This document shows, piece by piece, positions 18,113 to 26,933 of a stretch of DNA of 64,000 nt. Position numbers and translations under genes: made by a program. Below the pieces are notes generated by a model. The model did no database searches. It was given only the letters and a program-made list of their open reading frames with translations, and was not told where the DNA came from. Positions within the stretch are counted from its first letter, which is position 1; each line of letters begins with the position of its first letter. The stretch comes from Parafilimonas terrae. GTDB lineage: Bacteria > Bacteroidota > Bacteroidia > Chitinophagales > Chitinophagaceae. The stretch is from the NCBI RefSeq assembly GCF_900115755.1, contig NZ_FOXQ01000012.1:62001-126000 (forward strand), read 5' to 3'.

Positions 18113-19147
18113 ATGAAGAACATGTTTGCCCTATTTGGTTTTTGTTTTTTTTCAGTAACAGTTTTTGCCCAGCAAGGATTTACATTTAAACAACAGCCTG
18201 AAAAAAAACAGGTTGATGTTTTATATAACGGGAAACTATTAACGGCCTATTGTCACTATGATTCTGTTGCCAAACCCGTGTTGTTTCCTGTAAACACGGT
18301 TGATGGCATTACCGTTACCCGTGGCTATCCTGTTGCGCCGAGGCCGGGCGAAAGAACCGATCATCCGCATCATGTGGGTATATGGATGAATTACGAATCG
18401 GTAAACGGCATTGATTTCTGGAACAACTCCACCGCTATACCGGCTGAAAAAAAAGATCAATATGGAAGCATCATACATGAAAAAATTATATCTACCGATG
18501 CGCATGGCGATAAAGCATCGCTTACAGCCACCGCAAAATGGGTAAACAATGCAGGCGCTGTTTTTTTAAACGAACAAACAACTTATCATTTTAAAGTGGA
18601 GGATGATATTTTTATAATCGACAGGGTAACTACGCTAACGGCCTTAAATGAAAAAGTTGTTTTTAAAGATGTTAAGGATGGTTTTTTTGCAATACGTGTG
18701 GCGCGGGAACTGGAAATGCCTTCGAAAGAACCGGGTGTTTTTGTAGATGCTCATGGCAACGAAACTAAAGTTGACCCTTCGGGTGATAATTCTGTTACAG
18801 GCATGTATTATAACAGCTTTGGTGTTAAAGGCGACAGCGTATGGAGCAGCAAGGCGCCCTGGGCAATGTTGAAAGGCATTAAAGACGGAAAGCCAATTAC
18901 TATAGCCATGTTCGATCATCCCGGCAATGTTGGATATCCTACTTACTGGCATGCCCGCGGTTACGGGCTTTTTGCATTAAACCCTTTGGGCCGTAAAGTA
19001 TTCAGCAATGGAAAAGAAGAGTTGAATTATATACTTTCACCGCAGCAATCAGTAAAATTTGTTTACAGGATTATTGTAGCATCGAAAGATTTAAGCAGTA
19101 AAACAATCAATAATATTTCACATTCATTCGATAAGGAAAAATATTAG
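18113..19147 (+). CDS. Exported DUF6807 (PmoA-like) family protein
   Basis: A 344-residue protein with a signal peptide (MKNMFALFGFCFFSVTVFAQ). It belongs to the family annotated as DUF6807 or PmoA-like, marked by RTDHPHHVGIWMNYESVNGIDFW near residues 80-105 and by FDHPGNVGYPTYWHARGYGLFALNPLG near 265-290. Such proteins are found in polysaccharide- and oxidoreductase-rich loci of Bacteroidota and Planctomycetota; despite the name they are not methane monooxygenase subunits. Histidines in the DHPHH motif could bind metal or ligand. Biochemical function is not known. The gene stands between two strong hairpin-containing gaps. Confidence 0.75.
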   Translation: MKNMFALFGFCFFSVTVFAQQGFTFKQQPEKKQVDVLYNGKLLTAYCHYDSVAKPVLFPVNTVDGITVTRGYPVAPRPGERTDHPHHVGIWMNYESVNGIDFWNNSTAIPAEKKDQYGSIIHEKIISTDAHGDKASLTATAKWVNNAGAVFLNEQTTYHFKVEDDIFIIDRVTTLTALNEKVVFKDVKDGFFAIRVARELEMPSKEPGVFVDAHGNETKVDPSGDNSVTGMYYNSFGVKGDSVWSSKAPWAMLKGIKDGKPITIAMFDHPGNVGYPTYWHARGYGLFALNPLGRKVFSNGKEELNYILSPQQSVKFVYRIIVASKDLSSKTINNISHSFDKEKY

Positions 19148-19195
19148 CAGGCAGTGAACGCAACTGTATGCCGTTGTTTTAAAAATAAGTAAACT

Positions 19196-19297
19196 ATGAA
19201 CATCAATATTAAAAAGGCAAACAAAGTCTTATACATTTTACTTGGTGTGCTGATCGCAATTATATACCTGCGCGACTTAATTAATCTCATATACTGA
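19196..19297 (+). CDS. Possible 33-residue single-span membrane protein
   Basis: A short frame from ATG to TGA encoding MNINIKKANKVLY followed by a hydrophobic stretch (ILLGVLIAIIYLRDLINLIY). A positive N-terminus plus one predicted membrane helix is typical of small bacterial membrane proteins. No clear ribosome binding site or promoter box is seen and no homologue is recognised, so coding status is uncertain. Confidence 0.35.
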   Translation: MNINIKKANKVLYILLGVLIAIIYLRDLINLIY

Positions 19298-19432
19298 TAT
19301 TACAGCTTGTTATATCATCGCTATTGAACTTTGAAAGTTATCTTCGGTAAATAAAATCAATTTGATTATCTGCAGTAATAAAATGCAAGCCGCGTTAAAC
19401 CGGCCATTTTTTTTTACACAAAACATCTGTTT

Positions 19433-21445
19433 ATGAAAAGATCATTATTTCTCATTGCAACAGTATTCGCATTAGCAGCCTGTAACAATACCCCTGATAA
19501 AAATATTGTGGATATACAGGGCATCGACTCTTCCATTAAACCCGGCGATAATTTTTTTATGTATGTAAACCGCAAGTGGTATGATACGGCACAGATACCG
19601 CCTTCACAGCCGGGCGTTGGCGCTTATATGTTTATGAACTATCCGCAGCGCTTACGCTTACAGGGCATATTAGACAGCGTTTCAAAAGCAAGCAATTCAG
19701 CAGGAAGCATTGAACAAAAACTCGGCGATTTTTACGCCTCAGGTATGGATACAAATACCATTAATAAACGTGGCTACGATCCGGTTAAACCAATACTTAC
19801 CCGCATTGATAGCATAACCGATGTTGCTTCTTTATTGAAGTTTGTTGCAAACGAAGCAAAGGCTTACAATAATTCTGTTATAGGTTTTTATGTGGGTGCA
19901 GATAACAAAAACAGCAGCCTTAATATTGCCCATCTTTATCAAACGGGCATTGGTTTGCCGGAGAGAGATTATTATTTTAACACAGATGCTTCAAACACAT
20001 CTATCCAGCAGGCTTACAAAACATATCTTGCTAAGTTATTTGAACTTACAGGCAGCGATGCAGCAACAGCAAGCAGGAATGCAGATATTGTTTATAACAT
20101 CGATAAACAACTGGCCGCATCGCATAGAACCAATATTGAATTACGCGATATAAATGCCAACTACAACAAGATGGCTGTTGCAACGCTTGCAAAACGGCAA
20201 CCCAATATCGGCTGGACGGATGTGTTGAATGAACTTGGCGCAAAAACAGATTCCATCGATGTATCGCAACCTGCTTATTATGATAAGCTCAATACAGTCT
20301 TAAAAACTATTCCCATAAACGATTGGAAAATTTATCTGAAAGCATATTCTCTCAATAATTATGCAGATGTGTTAAGCAAACCTTTTGTTGATGCATCTTT
20401 TGAGTTTAATAAAGTCATATCAGGACAGGCTGTGCAAAAAGCACGCGGAGAAATAATAGCCAGCGTTATTGACCAGTCTTTGGGTGAAGCGCTCGGGCAG
20501 TTGTATGTAAAAAAATATTTTAGTGAAGATGCAAAGAAACGTGCATTGGAACTCGTGAATAATTTACAGCAGGCATTTTCAGCAAGGGTAGATAAACTTG
20601 ACTGGATGAGCGACAGCACCAAAGCAAAAGCAAAAGAAAAATTATTTGTTATCACTAAAAAGATCGGCTATCCCGACAAATGGAGAGATTACAGCAATGT
20701 AACAACAGCAAAGGATAAATACTTTGAGAATGTAGTTGCAGCTGCTTCCAACAATTATCAATACCAGCTTGCAAAATTGAATAAACCTGTTGACAGGTCA
20801 GAATGGTTTACCACGCCATCTACCGTAACTGCATATAATAATCCTTCAGCCAACGAAATTGTTTTTCCGGCAGCCATTTTACAGCCGCCTTATTTTGATA
20901 ACAACGCAGATGATGCACTTAACTATGGCGGCATCGGTATGGTAATAGGCCATGAAATGACACACACTTTTGATGACCAGGGCGCTCAATTTGATAAAGA
21001 TGGCAATGTAAAAAACTGGTGGACGGAAGAAGACTATGATAAGTTCAAAACAAAAACACAACAGGTAATAGATTTGTATAACACCTTCACTGTTTTAGAT
21101 ACCGTGCATATTAAAGGCGCAATGACTGTTGGCGAAAATACAGCAGACATAAGCGGTGTTGCTGTTGCTTATGATGCATTTAAAATGACGAAAGAAGGGC
21201 ATGATACAACAAAAATCGGGGGCTTTACACCTGACCAGCGGTTCTTTATTTCCGTTGCAAGAATCTGGCGTGTAAAAATGAAAGATGAATTTATGCGGTT
21301 ATGGGTGAATAATAATCCTCACTCTTTGCCTATGTGGCGTGTAAACGGCCCGCTCATGAATAATCCGCATTTTTATGATGCCTTTAATGTGCAGCCGGGT
21401 GAGAAAATGTATCTGCCGGAAAAAGACAGGATTTATATATGGTAA
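19433..21445 (+). CDS. M13 family zinc metallopeptidase (PepO/neprilysin-like), lipoprotein
   Basis: A 670-residue endopeptidase of the neprilysin family, which cleaves short peptides. The signal sequence ends in the lipobox LAAC (Cys17), so it should be lipid-anchored outside the cytoplasm. The zinc site is complete: HEMTH gives His507, Glu508 and His511, and GENTADISG gives the third ligand Glu568. NNPSANEIVFPAAILQPPYF near residue 465 is a further family signature. The protein ends in YIW, where many M13 enzymes end CxxW; the C-terminal cysteine is absent. Length is normal. It stands alone, upstream of a long palindromic terminator shared with the convergent cluster. Confidence 0.9.
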   Translation: MKRSLFLIATVFALAACNNTPDKNIVDIQGIDSSIKPGDNFFMYVNRKWYDTAQIPPSQPGVGAYMFMNYPQRLRLQGILDSVSKASNSAGSIEQKLGDFYASGMDTNTINKRGYDPVKPILTRIDSITDVASLLKFVANEAKAYNNSVIGFYVGADNKNSSLNIAHLYQTGIGLPERDYYFNTDASNTSIQQAYKTYLAKLFELTGSDAATASRNADIVYNIDKQLAASHRTNIELRDINANYNKMAVATLAKRQPNIGWTDVLNELGAKTDSIDVSQPAYYDKLNTVLKTIPINDWKIYLKAYSLNNYADVLSKPFVDASFEFNKVISGQAVQKARGEIIASVIDQSLGEALGQLYVKKYFSEDAKKRALELVNNLQQAFSARVDKLDWMSDSTKAKAKEKLFVITKKIGYPDKWRDYSNVTTAKDKYFENVVAAASNNYQYQLAKLNKPVDRSEWFTTPSTVTAYNNPSANEIVFPAAILQPPYFDNNADDALNYGGIGMVIGHEMTHTFDDQGAQFDKDGNVKNWWTEEDYDKFKTKTQQVIDLYNTFTVLDTVHIKGAMTVGENTADISGVAVAYDAFKMTKEGHDTTKIGGFTPDQRFFISVARIWRVKMKDEFMRLWVNNNPHSLPMWRVNGPLMNNPHFYDAFNVQPGEKMYLPEKDRIYIW

Positions 21446-21466
21446 GCATTTTTCTATAAATACATT

Positions 21467-21506
21467 TAATGAAAGATCGCCGGCAATTGCCGGCGATCTT
21501 TCATTA
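21467..21506. terminator. 40-base perfect palindrome, bidirectional terminator
   Basis: Two perfect 20-base arms with no loop base (TAATGAAAGATCGCCGGCAA and its complement). It lies between two convergent genes, with A-rich and T-rich ends on the two sides, as expected for a terminator used from both strands. Confidence 0.8.
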
Positions 21507-21540
21507 TCAGCTTGCGGACAATAAAGCACTTAATATTTAA

Positions 21541-22392
21541 TCATCGTACTGTGACCAGGTGTTTGAGATAGTCGCTTGTAATATCGTTCCCAGTAATCTC
21601 TTCAACGCCTTCAAAGCTTAACAATTTAAAGGCAATATCTTTCATTGCTTTTAAAGCATATTTCAAATAACCGGGGCCGAGGCTTACCCTTGCCACGCCC
21701 ATTTGTTCCAATGTTTGTAAACCGGGAATACCCGGTATCATCAAAATATTTATGGGCATTTTCAATTCGTCAACAACCGTTTTTATATGTGCCTGTTCAT
21801 GTATAAGAATAGGATAAAAACAGTCTGCGCCTGCATCTTTATAAGCCCCGCCCCTTTTTACAGTTTCATCAATCATTTGCTGTGAAGAATGAAAACTTTG
21901 TGCATGTATAAAGGTGTCTGTTCTTGCATTTATAAATAAAGGCACATCCATATCAAGCGCTATTTCTTTTATAAGCTTTATTCTCCTGCATTGAACATCT
22001 GCCTGCAATAAAGTATGCGCTTTTTTATCTGTATCTTCTATATTAATACCTGCGATTCCTGTTTTAATAAGTTGCCTGATGTTATGTTCAAGCTGATTTT
22101 CGTCTTCAGCATAACCACTTTCAATGTCGGCTGTTACAGGAACATGCACACTCCCTGCAATGGCTGTAAGAATGCGTAATACATCCGTAAAAGGAATTTG
22201 TTCGCCATCGTTATATCCATTGGAATAAGCTACAGCCGCACTGGCTGTAGCTATAACTTTATAACCTGTATCTTCCAAAAGCCTGGCGCCAAGCACATCC
22301 CATACATTCGGCAGCAACAATAATTTTCCTGAGTGATGCAGGCTATGCAAAGCCTTTGCCTTTTCTGCCTGTGTTATTGCGGTGTTGAACAT
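21541..22392 (-). CDS. Isocitrate lyase/PEP mutase superfamily protein
   Basis: A 283-residue TIM-barrel enzyme of the superfamily that forms or cleaves C-C and P-C bonds next to a carboxylate. Landmarks are LLLPNVWDVLGARLLEDTGY, the substrate-pocket ATASAAVAYSNGYNDGE, the Mg-binding VTADIESGYAE near residue 87, GINIEDTD near 115 and NARTDTF near 155. The loop that carries the catalytic cysteine in true isocitrate lyases is not present, so an oxaloacetate decarboxylase- or carboxyphosphonoenolpyruvate mutase-like role is more likely. The substrate is unknown. It is the last gene of a minus-strand cluster led by an AraC regulator and starts nine bases after the AhpD-like gene. Confidence 0.85.
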   Translation of the reverse strand: MFNTAITQAEKAKALHSLHHSGKLLLLPNVWDVLGARLLEDTGYKVIATASAAVAYSNGYNDGEQIPFTDVLRILTAIAGSVHVPVTADIESGYAEDENQLEHNIRQLIKTGIAGINIEDTDKKAHTLLQADVQCRRIKLIKEIALDMDVPLFINARTDTFIHAQSFHSSQQMIDETVKRGGAYKDAGADCFYPILIHEQAHIKTVVDELKMPINILMIPGIPGLQTLEQMGVARVSLGPGYLKYALKAMKDIAFKLLSFEGVEEITGNDITSDYLKHLVTVR

Positions 22393-22401
22393 ATATTTTA
22401 T

Positions 22402-22869
22402 TTAGTTTAATGCAGCGCTGATATTTCTTACAGGCGGATGAAGCTGTGATACAACACCAATCCTGTTCCATGCATTGATGGTAATAACAGCCATAATAAT
22501 TTCAACCATTAATTGCTCTCCAAATACATCAATTGCCCTTGTATAAGTTTCATCGCTTAAGCCACCCTTATGTATCAGCGTTACTTCTTCCGTTATTTTG
22601 AATAACAGTTTTTCTTCTTCATTAAATACATCACCTGCTTCTCTCCATGCGCTTACCAATAATACTTTTTGCAATGGCACATTTGTTTTCAACGCATCAT
22701 GCGAATGGGCATCTGTGCAGTAAGAACAACCATTTATCTGCGATGCACGTATCCTTATCAGTTCCCGGTATTCTCTATTAATGGATGAGTTATCTGTAAG
22801 TGCATCCAGTGGTTCCATTGCATTGTAAGCGGCAGGTAATACCTTGCCAAAATTAATTCTTTGTTTCAT
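22402..22869 (-). CDS. AhpD-like carboxymuconolactone decarboxylase family protein
   Basis: A 155-residue member of the AhpD/CMD family. The redox motif GCSYCTDAHSHDA supplies Cys48, Cys51 and His55, the peroxidase-type active site that reduces hydroperoxides or recycles partner proteins. It lacks a signal peptide, so it is cytoplasmic. It is sandwiched between a cupin gene (28 bases upstream) and the PEP mutase-like gene (nine bases downstream), so it is part of the same transcript. A detoxification or oxidative-stress role is family knowledge; the link to its neighbours is inferred from spacing. Confidence 0.88.
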   Translation of the reverse strand: MKQRINFGKVLPAAYNAMEPLDALTDNSSINREYRELIRIRASQINGCSYCTDAHSHDALKTNVPLQKVLLVSAWREAGDVFNEEEKLLFKITEEVTLIHKGGLSDETYTRAIDVFGEQLMVEIIMAVITINAWNRIGVVSQLHPPVRNISAALN

Positions 22870-22897
22870 GTTTATGTTTTATTGTTAAGAAGATTGA

Positions 22898-23356
22898 TCA
22901 GAAAAAATATTGATCGTGACTGTTGAAGAATGCTTCGCGTTCACTTGGGTTTAATTGCAATTTGCCATGGGCAATGCTTTCAAGGCTTTTAAAGAAATCC
23001 TCTCTGTTACCTGCACCTGTGAAAATAAACTGCAGCCTGCTGCCCTGCTCTAAAGGTTTGAACCCATGTGGCGACATAGGCGGAATGATGGCTGTATCTC
23101 CGCGATGAAAAACTGTTGCTGCACCATTAAGCATAAAAGAAAATGTTCCTTCAAGCACTGTAAATATTTCTGTCATTTTTTTATGATAATGCGTATTATA
23201 TTCCAATGCAGTATTTGGATAATAGCCTTCATAAAAGCCGAGGTTTTGTTGTGCGGGATAAGATGACAGATGGAATACATATTCGCTGCGCGGCATCTTC
23301 ACACCGTCTTTATCTGCAGCCCGGATAATTGTTGCTTTTTGAAATTCCATGTTCAT
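22898..23356 (-). CDS. Cupin domain protein
   Basis: A 152-residue single-domain cupin. The first cupin motif appears as HYHKKMTEIFTVLEGTFSFML with metal-binding His/Glu residues, and the second as PPMSPHGFKPL. Cupins of this size bind a metal and small molecules and serve as dioxygenases, isomerases or sensors; the role cannot be read from the sequence. The start MNMEFQKATII at 23356 is used; a longer version to 23386 adds MCVSFAVNKT and has no support. The gene is second in a minus-strand run behind the AraC-type regulator, so its ligand may be the signal or substrate of the cluster. Confidence 0.8.
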   Translation of the reverse strand: MNMEFQKATIIRAADKDGVKMPRSEYVFHLSSYPAQQNLGFYEGYYPNTALEYNTHYHKKMTEIFTVLEGTFSFMLNGAATVFHRGDTAIIPPMSPHGFKPLEQGSRLQFIFTGAGNREDFFKSLESIAHGKLQLNPSEREAFFNSHDQYFF

Positions 23357-23431
23357 TGTTTTATTCACTGCAAAGCTCACGCACAAAGCATTTGCAGGGA
23401 ATAGACAATCCCGGGAAAAGCATGTAATTTT

Positions 23432-24223
23432 TTAAATTGAGAATTGCTGCTGATACAGCTTAGGAGAAACATTGGCGTATTTCTTAAAGAAGTTAGAAAA
23501 GTAAAACGGATCATTAAAACCCAGTTCATAAGCCACTTCTTTTACGGTGAGGTTTTGATAGGTAAGCAACCGTTTGGCCTCTGATGCAATTAAACCATAT
23601 ATAACATTCTGGGCCGTTCTGCCTGTATGCAATTTCGATTGTTCATTTAACCTTGCTTCTGTAGTGCCCAGCATGCGGGCAATTTCAGATAATGAATAAT
23701 TATGTTTGAAATTGCTGCGAACCAGTTCGAGGAATTTGAGGAACAGCGCATCGGGTTTCCATATTTCATCTCCGTGTTCAATCTTGGCGCGGTTTATTTC
23801 CACCAATATTAATTCAATGCGCGAATGAATGGTAATGAGGTATTGAAAAGGCTGCGCTTCCAGTTCCTGCTGTATCTGTAAAAGGTTCCACTGAATGCCC
23901 GCATGATTTGGGATGGTAATAACTTCGTTCATATCAAAATGGCAGAACAAACCATTTTGAAAAATAAGTTCTATATCATTGTCAGTCTTGCAAAAAAAAT
24001 CAAGCGTAAATTCAAGAATAAAGCCATCCGCATCTTTCCATTCTTTTATGTAATGAATTTGACCTGATGTAATAGTGAGCACATCATATTGGCTTAACTG
24101 CAATTCTTTTTCATCCACAACAATGGTAAGCCCACCTTTATTGCACCATATAAGCACGTATTTTCTAACACGGCGCGGATGGCTGATCTCACTGTGATTG
24201 CCGAATGTTTTAAGCTCAATCAT
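23432..24223 (-). CDS. AraC family transcriptional regulator
   Basis: A 263-residue regulator. The N-terminal half is a cupin-like ligand-binding domain (VVDEKELQLSQYDVLTITSG near residues 35-60). The C-terminal 100 residues hold two helix-turn-helix motifs: SLSEIARMLGTTEARLNEQSK and TVKEVAYELGFNDPFYFSNF, the latter being the classic AraC signature ending in KKYANVSPKLYQQQF. The ATG at 24223 is preferred, since the longer frame would need an ATT start. It heads a minus-strand cluster of cupin, AhpD-like and PEP mutase-like genes, and probably activates it. It is divergent from gltX with a 155-base shared upstream region. Confidence 0.88.
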   Translation of the reverse strand: MIELKTFGNHSEISHPRRVRKYVLIWCNKGGLTIVVDEKELQLSQYDVLTITSGQIHYIKEWKDADGFILEFTLDFFCKTDNDIELIFQNGLFCHFDMNEVITIPNHAGIQWNLLQIQQELEAQPFQYLITIHSRIELILVEINRAKIEHGDEIWKPDALFLKFLELVRSNFKHNYSLSEIARMLGTTEARLNEQSKLHTGRTAQNVIYGLIASEAKRLLTYQNLTVKEVAYELGFNDPFYFSNFFKKYANVSPKLYQQQFSI

Positions 24224-24366
24224 GCAGCAAACTTCGGTAATATTTTCAGGCAATGCAAAACGCTTCGAAGAAGACAGTATTGCCCATTACAGGTGAAAGT
24301 CTCCTGTATCACTCCGGGTAATAAAAGTTTTTGCTTTCCCCTTTTGGAGAGGGTTTTATGGTGCGG

Positions 24367-24374
24367 TACATTTG
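24367..24374 (+). promoter_or_regulatory. Bacteroidota -7 box for gltX
   Basis: TACATTTG, an exact TAnnTTTG match, ends four bases before the ATG at 24379. It implies a leaderless or nearly leaderless mRNA and excludes the upstream start at 24331. Confidence 0.55.
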
Positions 24375-24378
24375 CGCC

Positions 24379-25908
24379 ATGAACAAAAAAGTAAGGGTGC
24401 GTTTTGCGCCTTCACCCACAGGCGGCCTGCACATTGGCGGTATGCGTACCGTGTTATTCAATTATCTTTTTGCAAAACATAATAACGGTGATTTTATTTT
24501 GCGCATTGAAGACACCGACCAAAACCGTTTTGTGCCAGGCGCGGAGGAGTACATTTTTGAATGCTTGAAATGGTGTGGGCTCGAGCCTGATGAAAGCGTT
24601 TTGCACGGCGGCGGATATGCACCTTATCGCCAAAGCGAAAGAAAAGAATTGTATAAGCAATACGCAGAGCAACTGGTGAAAGAAGGTAAAGCTTATTATG
24701 CATTTGATACGCCTGCTGAGCTGGAAGAGAAAAGAAAAACTGTCCCCAATTTTCAATACAGCCAGTTAACCCGCAGTGAAATGAAAAATTCATTAACGCT
24801 GGATGAAGATGCCGTACAAAAATTATTAGCTGAAAATATACCGCATGTTACACGCATAAAAATGCCGCATGATGAAACTGTTGGTTTTGTTGATATGATC
24901 CGCGGCGCTGTAAATTTTAATACATCACAGGTGGATGATAAGGTCTTATTAAAAGCAGATGGCATGCCTACATATCATCTTGCAGTTGTGGTAGATGATT
25001 ATTTAATGAAAATAACACACGCTTTTCGCGGTGAAGAATGGCTGCCTTCTTCGCCGGTTCATATCTTATTATGGCAATATTTATTCGGGATTGAAAATAT
25101 GCCTGAATGGGCGCATTTGCCATTGATATTAAAACCCGATGGCAAGGGTAAATTAAGTAAACGCGATGGCGACCGTTTAGGTTTCCCCGTATTTACTATG
25201 AACTGGACAGACCCTAAAACAGGTGAACTTACAGCCGGTTTTCGTGAACGCGGTTTTTTGCCCGAAGCCTTCATTAACTTTCTCGCTCTATTAGGCTGGA
25301 ACGATGGTTCGGAACAGGAAATTTTTACAATAGAAGAATTGATAAAAAAGTTTTCTATTGAACGGGTGCATAAAGCCGGCGCCAAGTTCGATTATGAAAA
25401 AGCAAAATGGTTCAACCATGAATGGATAAAACGGTCAACAGTTAATAGTCTGCAACTCACTTTAAAACCTTTGCTGATTAATGCAGGCGTTGAAGTGAAT
25501 GATGATGAAAAATTAAAAACCGCTATTGAACTGGTTAAAGACCGTTGTACTTTATTGCCCGATTTTGTGCAACAATCTTCATTCTTTTTTCAATCGCCAA
25601 AAGAAATTGATATTAATTCCATCAAGCCGAAATGGAATGAACACAAGCAACAATTTTTTGCTGAATTAATCCATGTGTATGGGCTGTCAACATTATGGAA
25701 CCATGAGGAGCTTGAAAATTCATTTAAGGAACTGGCAGCCGCCAGCCAGATAAAACCGGGCGATGTATTGCTTCCTTTACGTATAATGTTGGTGGGCGGC
25801 AAGTTTGGCCCGCATGTATTTAATATTGCCGAAGTATTGGGTAAAAAAGAAACAATTAATCGCATAAAACATACATTATCATTATTAAGCAGTGAGCTTA
25901 ATGGATAG
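24379..25908 (+). CDS. gltX: Glutamate--tRNA ligase
   Basis: GltX attaches glutamate to tRNA-Glu, and in organisms without GlnRS also to tRNA-Gln, in the cytoplasm. The 509 residues show the class I signatures: RFAPSPTGGLHIGGMRTVLF (HIGH motif at residues 18-21 as HIGG) and KLSKRDGDR (KMSKS equivalent, residues 258-262), plus RIEDTDQNR and the C-terminal anticodon-binding helices. The start at 24379 is set by the adjacent promoter box and by the family N-terminus MNKKVRVRFAPSP. Length is normal for a bacterial enzyme. It is transcribed away from the AraC-type regulator. Confidence 0.97.
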   Translation: MNKKVRVRFAPSPTGGLHIGGMRTVLFNYLFAKHNNGDFILRIEDTDQNRFVPGAEEYIFECLKWCGLEPDESVLHGGGYAPYRQSERKELYKQYAEQLVKEGKAYYAFDTPAELEEKRKTVPNFQYSQLTRSEMKNSLTLDEDAVQKLLAENIPHVTRIKMPHDETVGFVDMIRGAVNFNTSQVDDKVLLKADGMPTYHLAVVVDDYLMKITHAFRGEEWLPSSPVHILLWQYLFGIENMPEWAHLPLILKPDGKGKLSKRDGDRLGFPVFTMNWTDPKTGELTAGFRERGFLPEAFINFLALLGWNDGSEQEIFTIEELIKKFSIERVHKAGAKFDYEKAKWFNHEWIKRSTVNSLQLTLKPLLINAGVEVNDDEKLKTAIELVKDRCTLLPDFVQQSSFFFQSPKEIDINSIKPKWNEHKQQFFAELIHVYGLSTLWNHEELENSFKELAAASQIKPGDVLLPLRIMLVGGKFGPHVFNIAEVLGKKETINRIKHTLSLLSSELNG

Positions 25909-25942
25909 ACTGATGTTATGGGCACTATCAACTGTTATCTGT

Positions 25943-25950
25943 TATTTTTG
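25943..25950 (+). promoter_or_regulatory. Bacteroidota -7 box for the PhyH-family gene
   Basis: TATTTTTG, an exact TAnnTTTG match, ends 14 bases before the ATG at 25965; the leader would be only several bases long. Confidence 0.5.
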
Positions 25951-25964
25951 ATAAAAAAAACGAT

Positions 25965-26783
25965 ATGCTTACAAACACTTCATTGCCCGATATAAATAAC
26001 GAGATAAAAATTTCTGAAGAAACTATAAAAAAATTTCGTGAAAAGGGCCATACACTTACAAGAGGTTTATTAAACAAAGAAGAGGTTGAAGCTTATCATG
26101 CCGTGATAAGGAATGCTGCAGAAAAATACAATACGGAAAAGCGCAAAATGGAAGACCGCGATACGTATGGCAAAGCTTTTTTGCAGATCATGAATTTGTG
26201 GCGCAACGATGATTCGGTTAAAAAATTTGTTTTGTCAAAACGTTTTGCAAAAGTAGCCGCCGATTTATTAGGCGTTAAAAATGTGCGTATTTACCACGAC
26301 CAGGCTTTGTATAAAGAACCCGGCGGCGGCCCCACCCCCTGGCACCAGGACCAATATTACTGGCCCGTTGATACAACCAATACAATCACTATGTGGATGC
26401 CCCTGGTGGATATAACGGTTGATATGGGCATGCTTACGTTTGCTTCCGGCTCTCATGTAAACGGCAGCGTGTTTGATTATGAAATATCAGATGAATCTGA
26501 AGAAGAGTTTGATAAATATGTGAAGGATAATAAGTTTGAAATATCCCGTGCCACCACCATGAATGCAGGCGATGCAACATGGCATTATGGTTTTACTATT
26601 CATAATGCGCCTGGCAACAATTCCAATATTATGCGTGAGATAATGACAGTTATTTACCTCGCTGATGATGCAAGAATTACTGCGCCAAAAAATAAATGGC
26701 AGGAAAACGATTTGAAAACCTGGCTGGCCGGCAAACCTGTTGGATCTTCGGCTGATTCAGAATTAAACCCCTTAGTATTATAA
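25965..26783 (+). CDS. Phytanoyl-CoA dioxygenase (PhyH) family protein
   Basis: A 272-residue Fe(II)/2-oxoglutarate-dependent oxygenase. The iron-binding triad is visible: His127 and Asp129 in PTPWHQDQYYWPVD and His213 in GFTIHNAPGNNS, with Arg224 (IMREIMTVIY) placed to bind 2-oxoglutarate. Such enzymes hydroxylate small molecules, and members in bacteria act on lipids, amino acids or secondary metabolites, so the substrate is open. There is no signal peptide. It follows gltX by 56 bases but has its own promoter box, so it is probably transcribed separately. All catalytic residues are intact. Confidence 0.88.
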   Translation: MLTNTSLPDINNEIKISEETIKKFREKGHTLTRGLLNKEEVEAYHAVIRNAAEKYNTEKRKMEDRDTYGKAFLQIMNLWRNDDSVKKFVLSKRFAKVAADLLGVKNVRIYHDQALYKEPGGGPTPWHQDQYYWPVDTTNTITMWMPLVDITVDMGMLTFASGSHVNGSVFDYEISDESEEEFDKYVKDNKFEISRATTMNAGDATWHYGFTIHNAPGNNSNIMREIMTVIYLADDARITAPKNKWQENDLKTWLAGKPVGSSADSELNPLVL

Positions 26784-26786
26784 CTG

Positions 26787-26812
26787 CAATTTTTTATTTG
26801 AATAAAAAATTG
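26787..26812 (+). terminator. AT-rich hairpin after the PhyH-family gene
   Basis: Perfect 12-bp arms CAATTTTTTATT and AATAAAAAATTG with a two-base loop, directly after the stop codon. The stem is almost all A-T, so its strength as a terminator is uncertain. Confidence 0.4.
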
Positions 26813-26933
26813 TTTGCTGCATTTGCATAATGCTTCGCTGTGTTTAAGTTGCAACTTCATAAAGGCATTTATTTGTTCAGCGGTATCCCGGCTCAAAAAA
26901 TATTAGCGATTTTTGAGCAAGACTATATTCAGC

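Noticed and set aside
24331-24378. Upstream extension of gltX
   Set aside because: It contains the promoter box TACATTTG, and the family N-terminus begins at the ATG at 24379.
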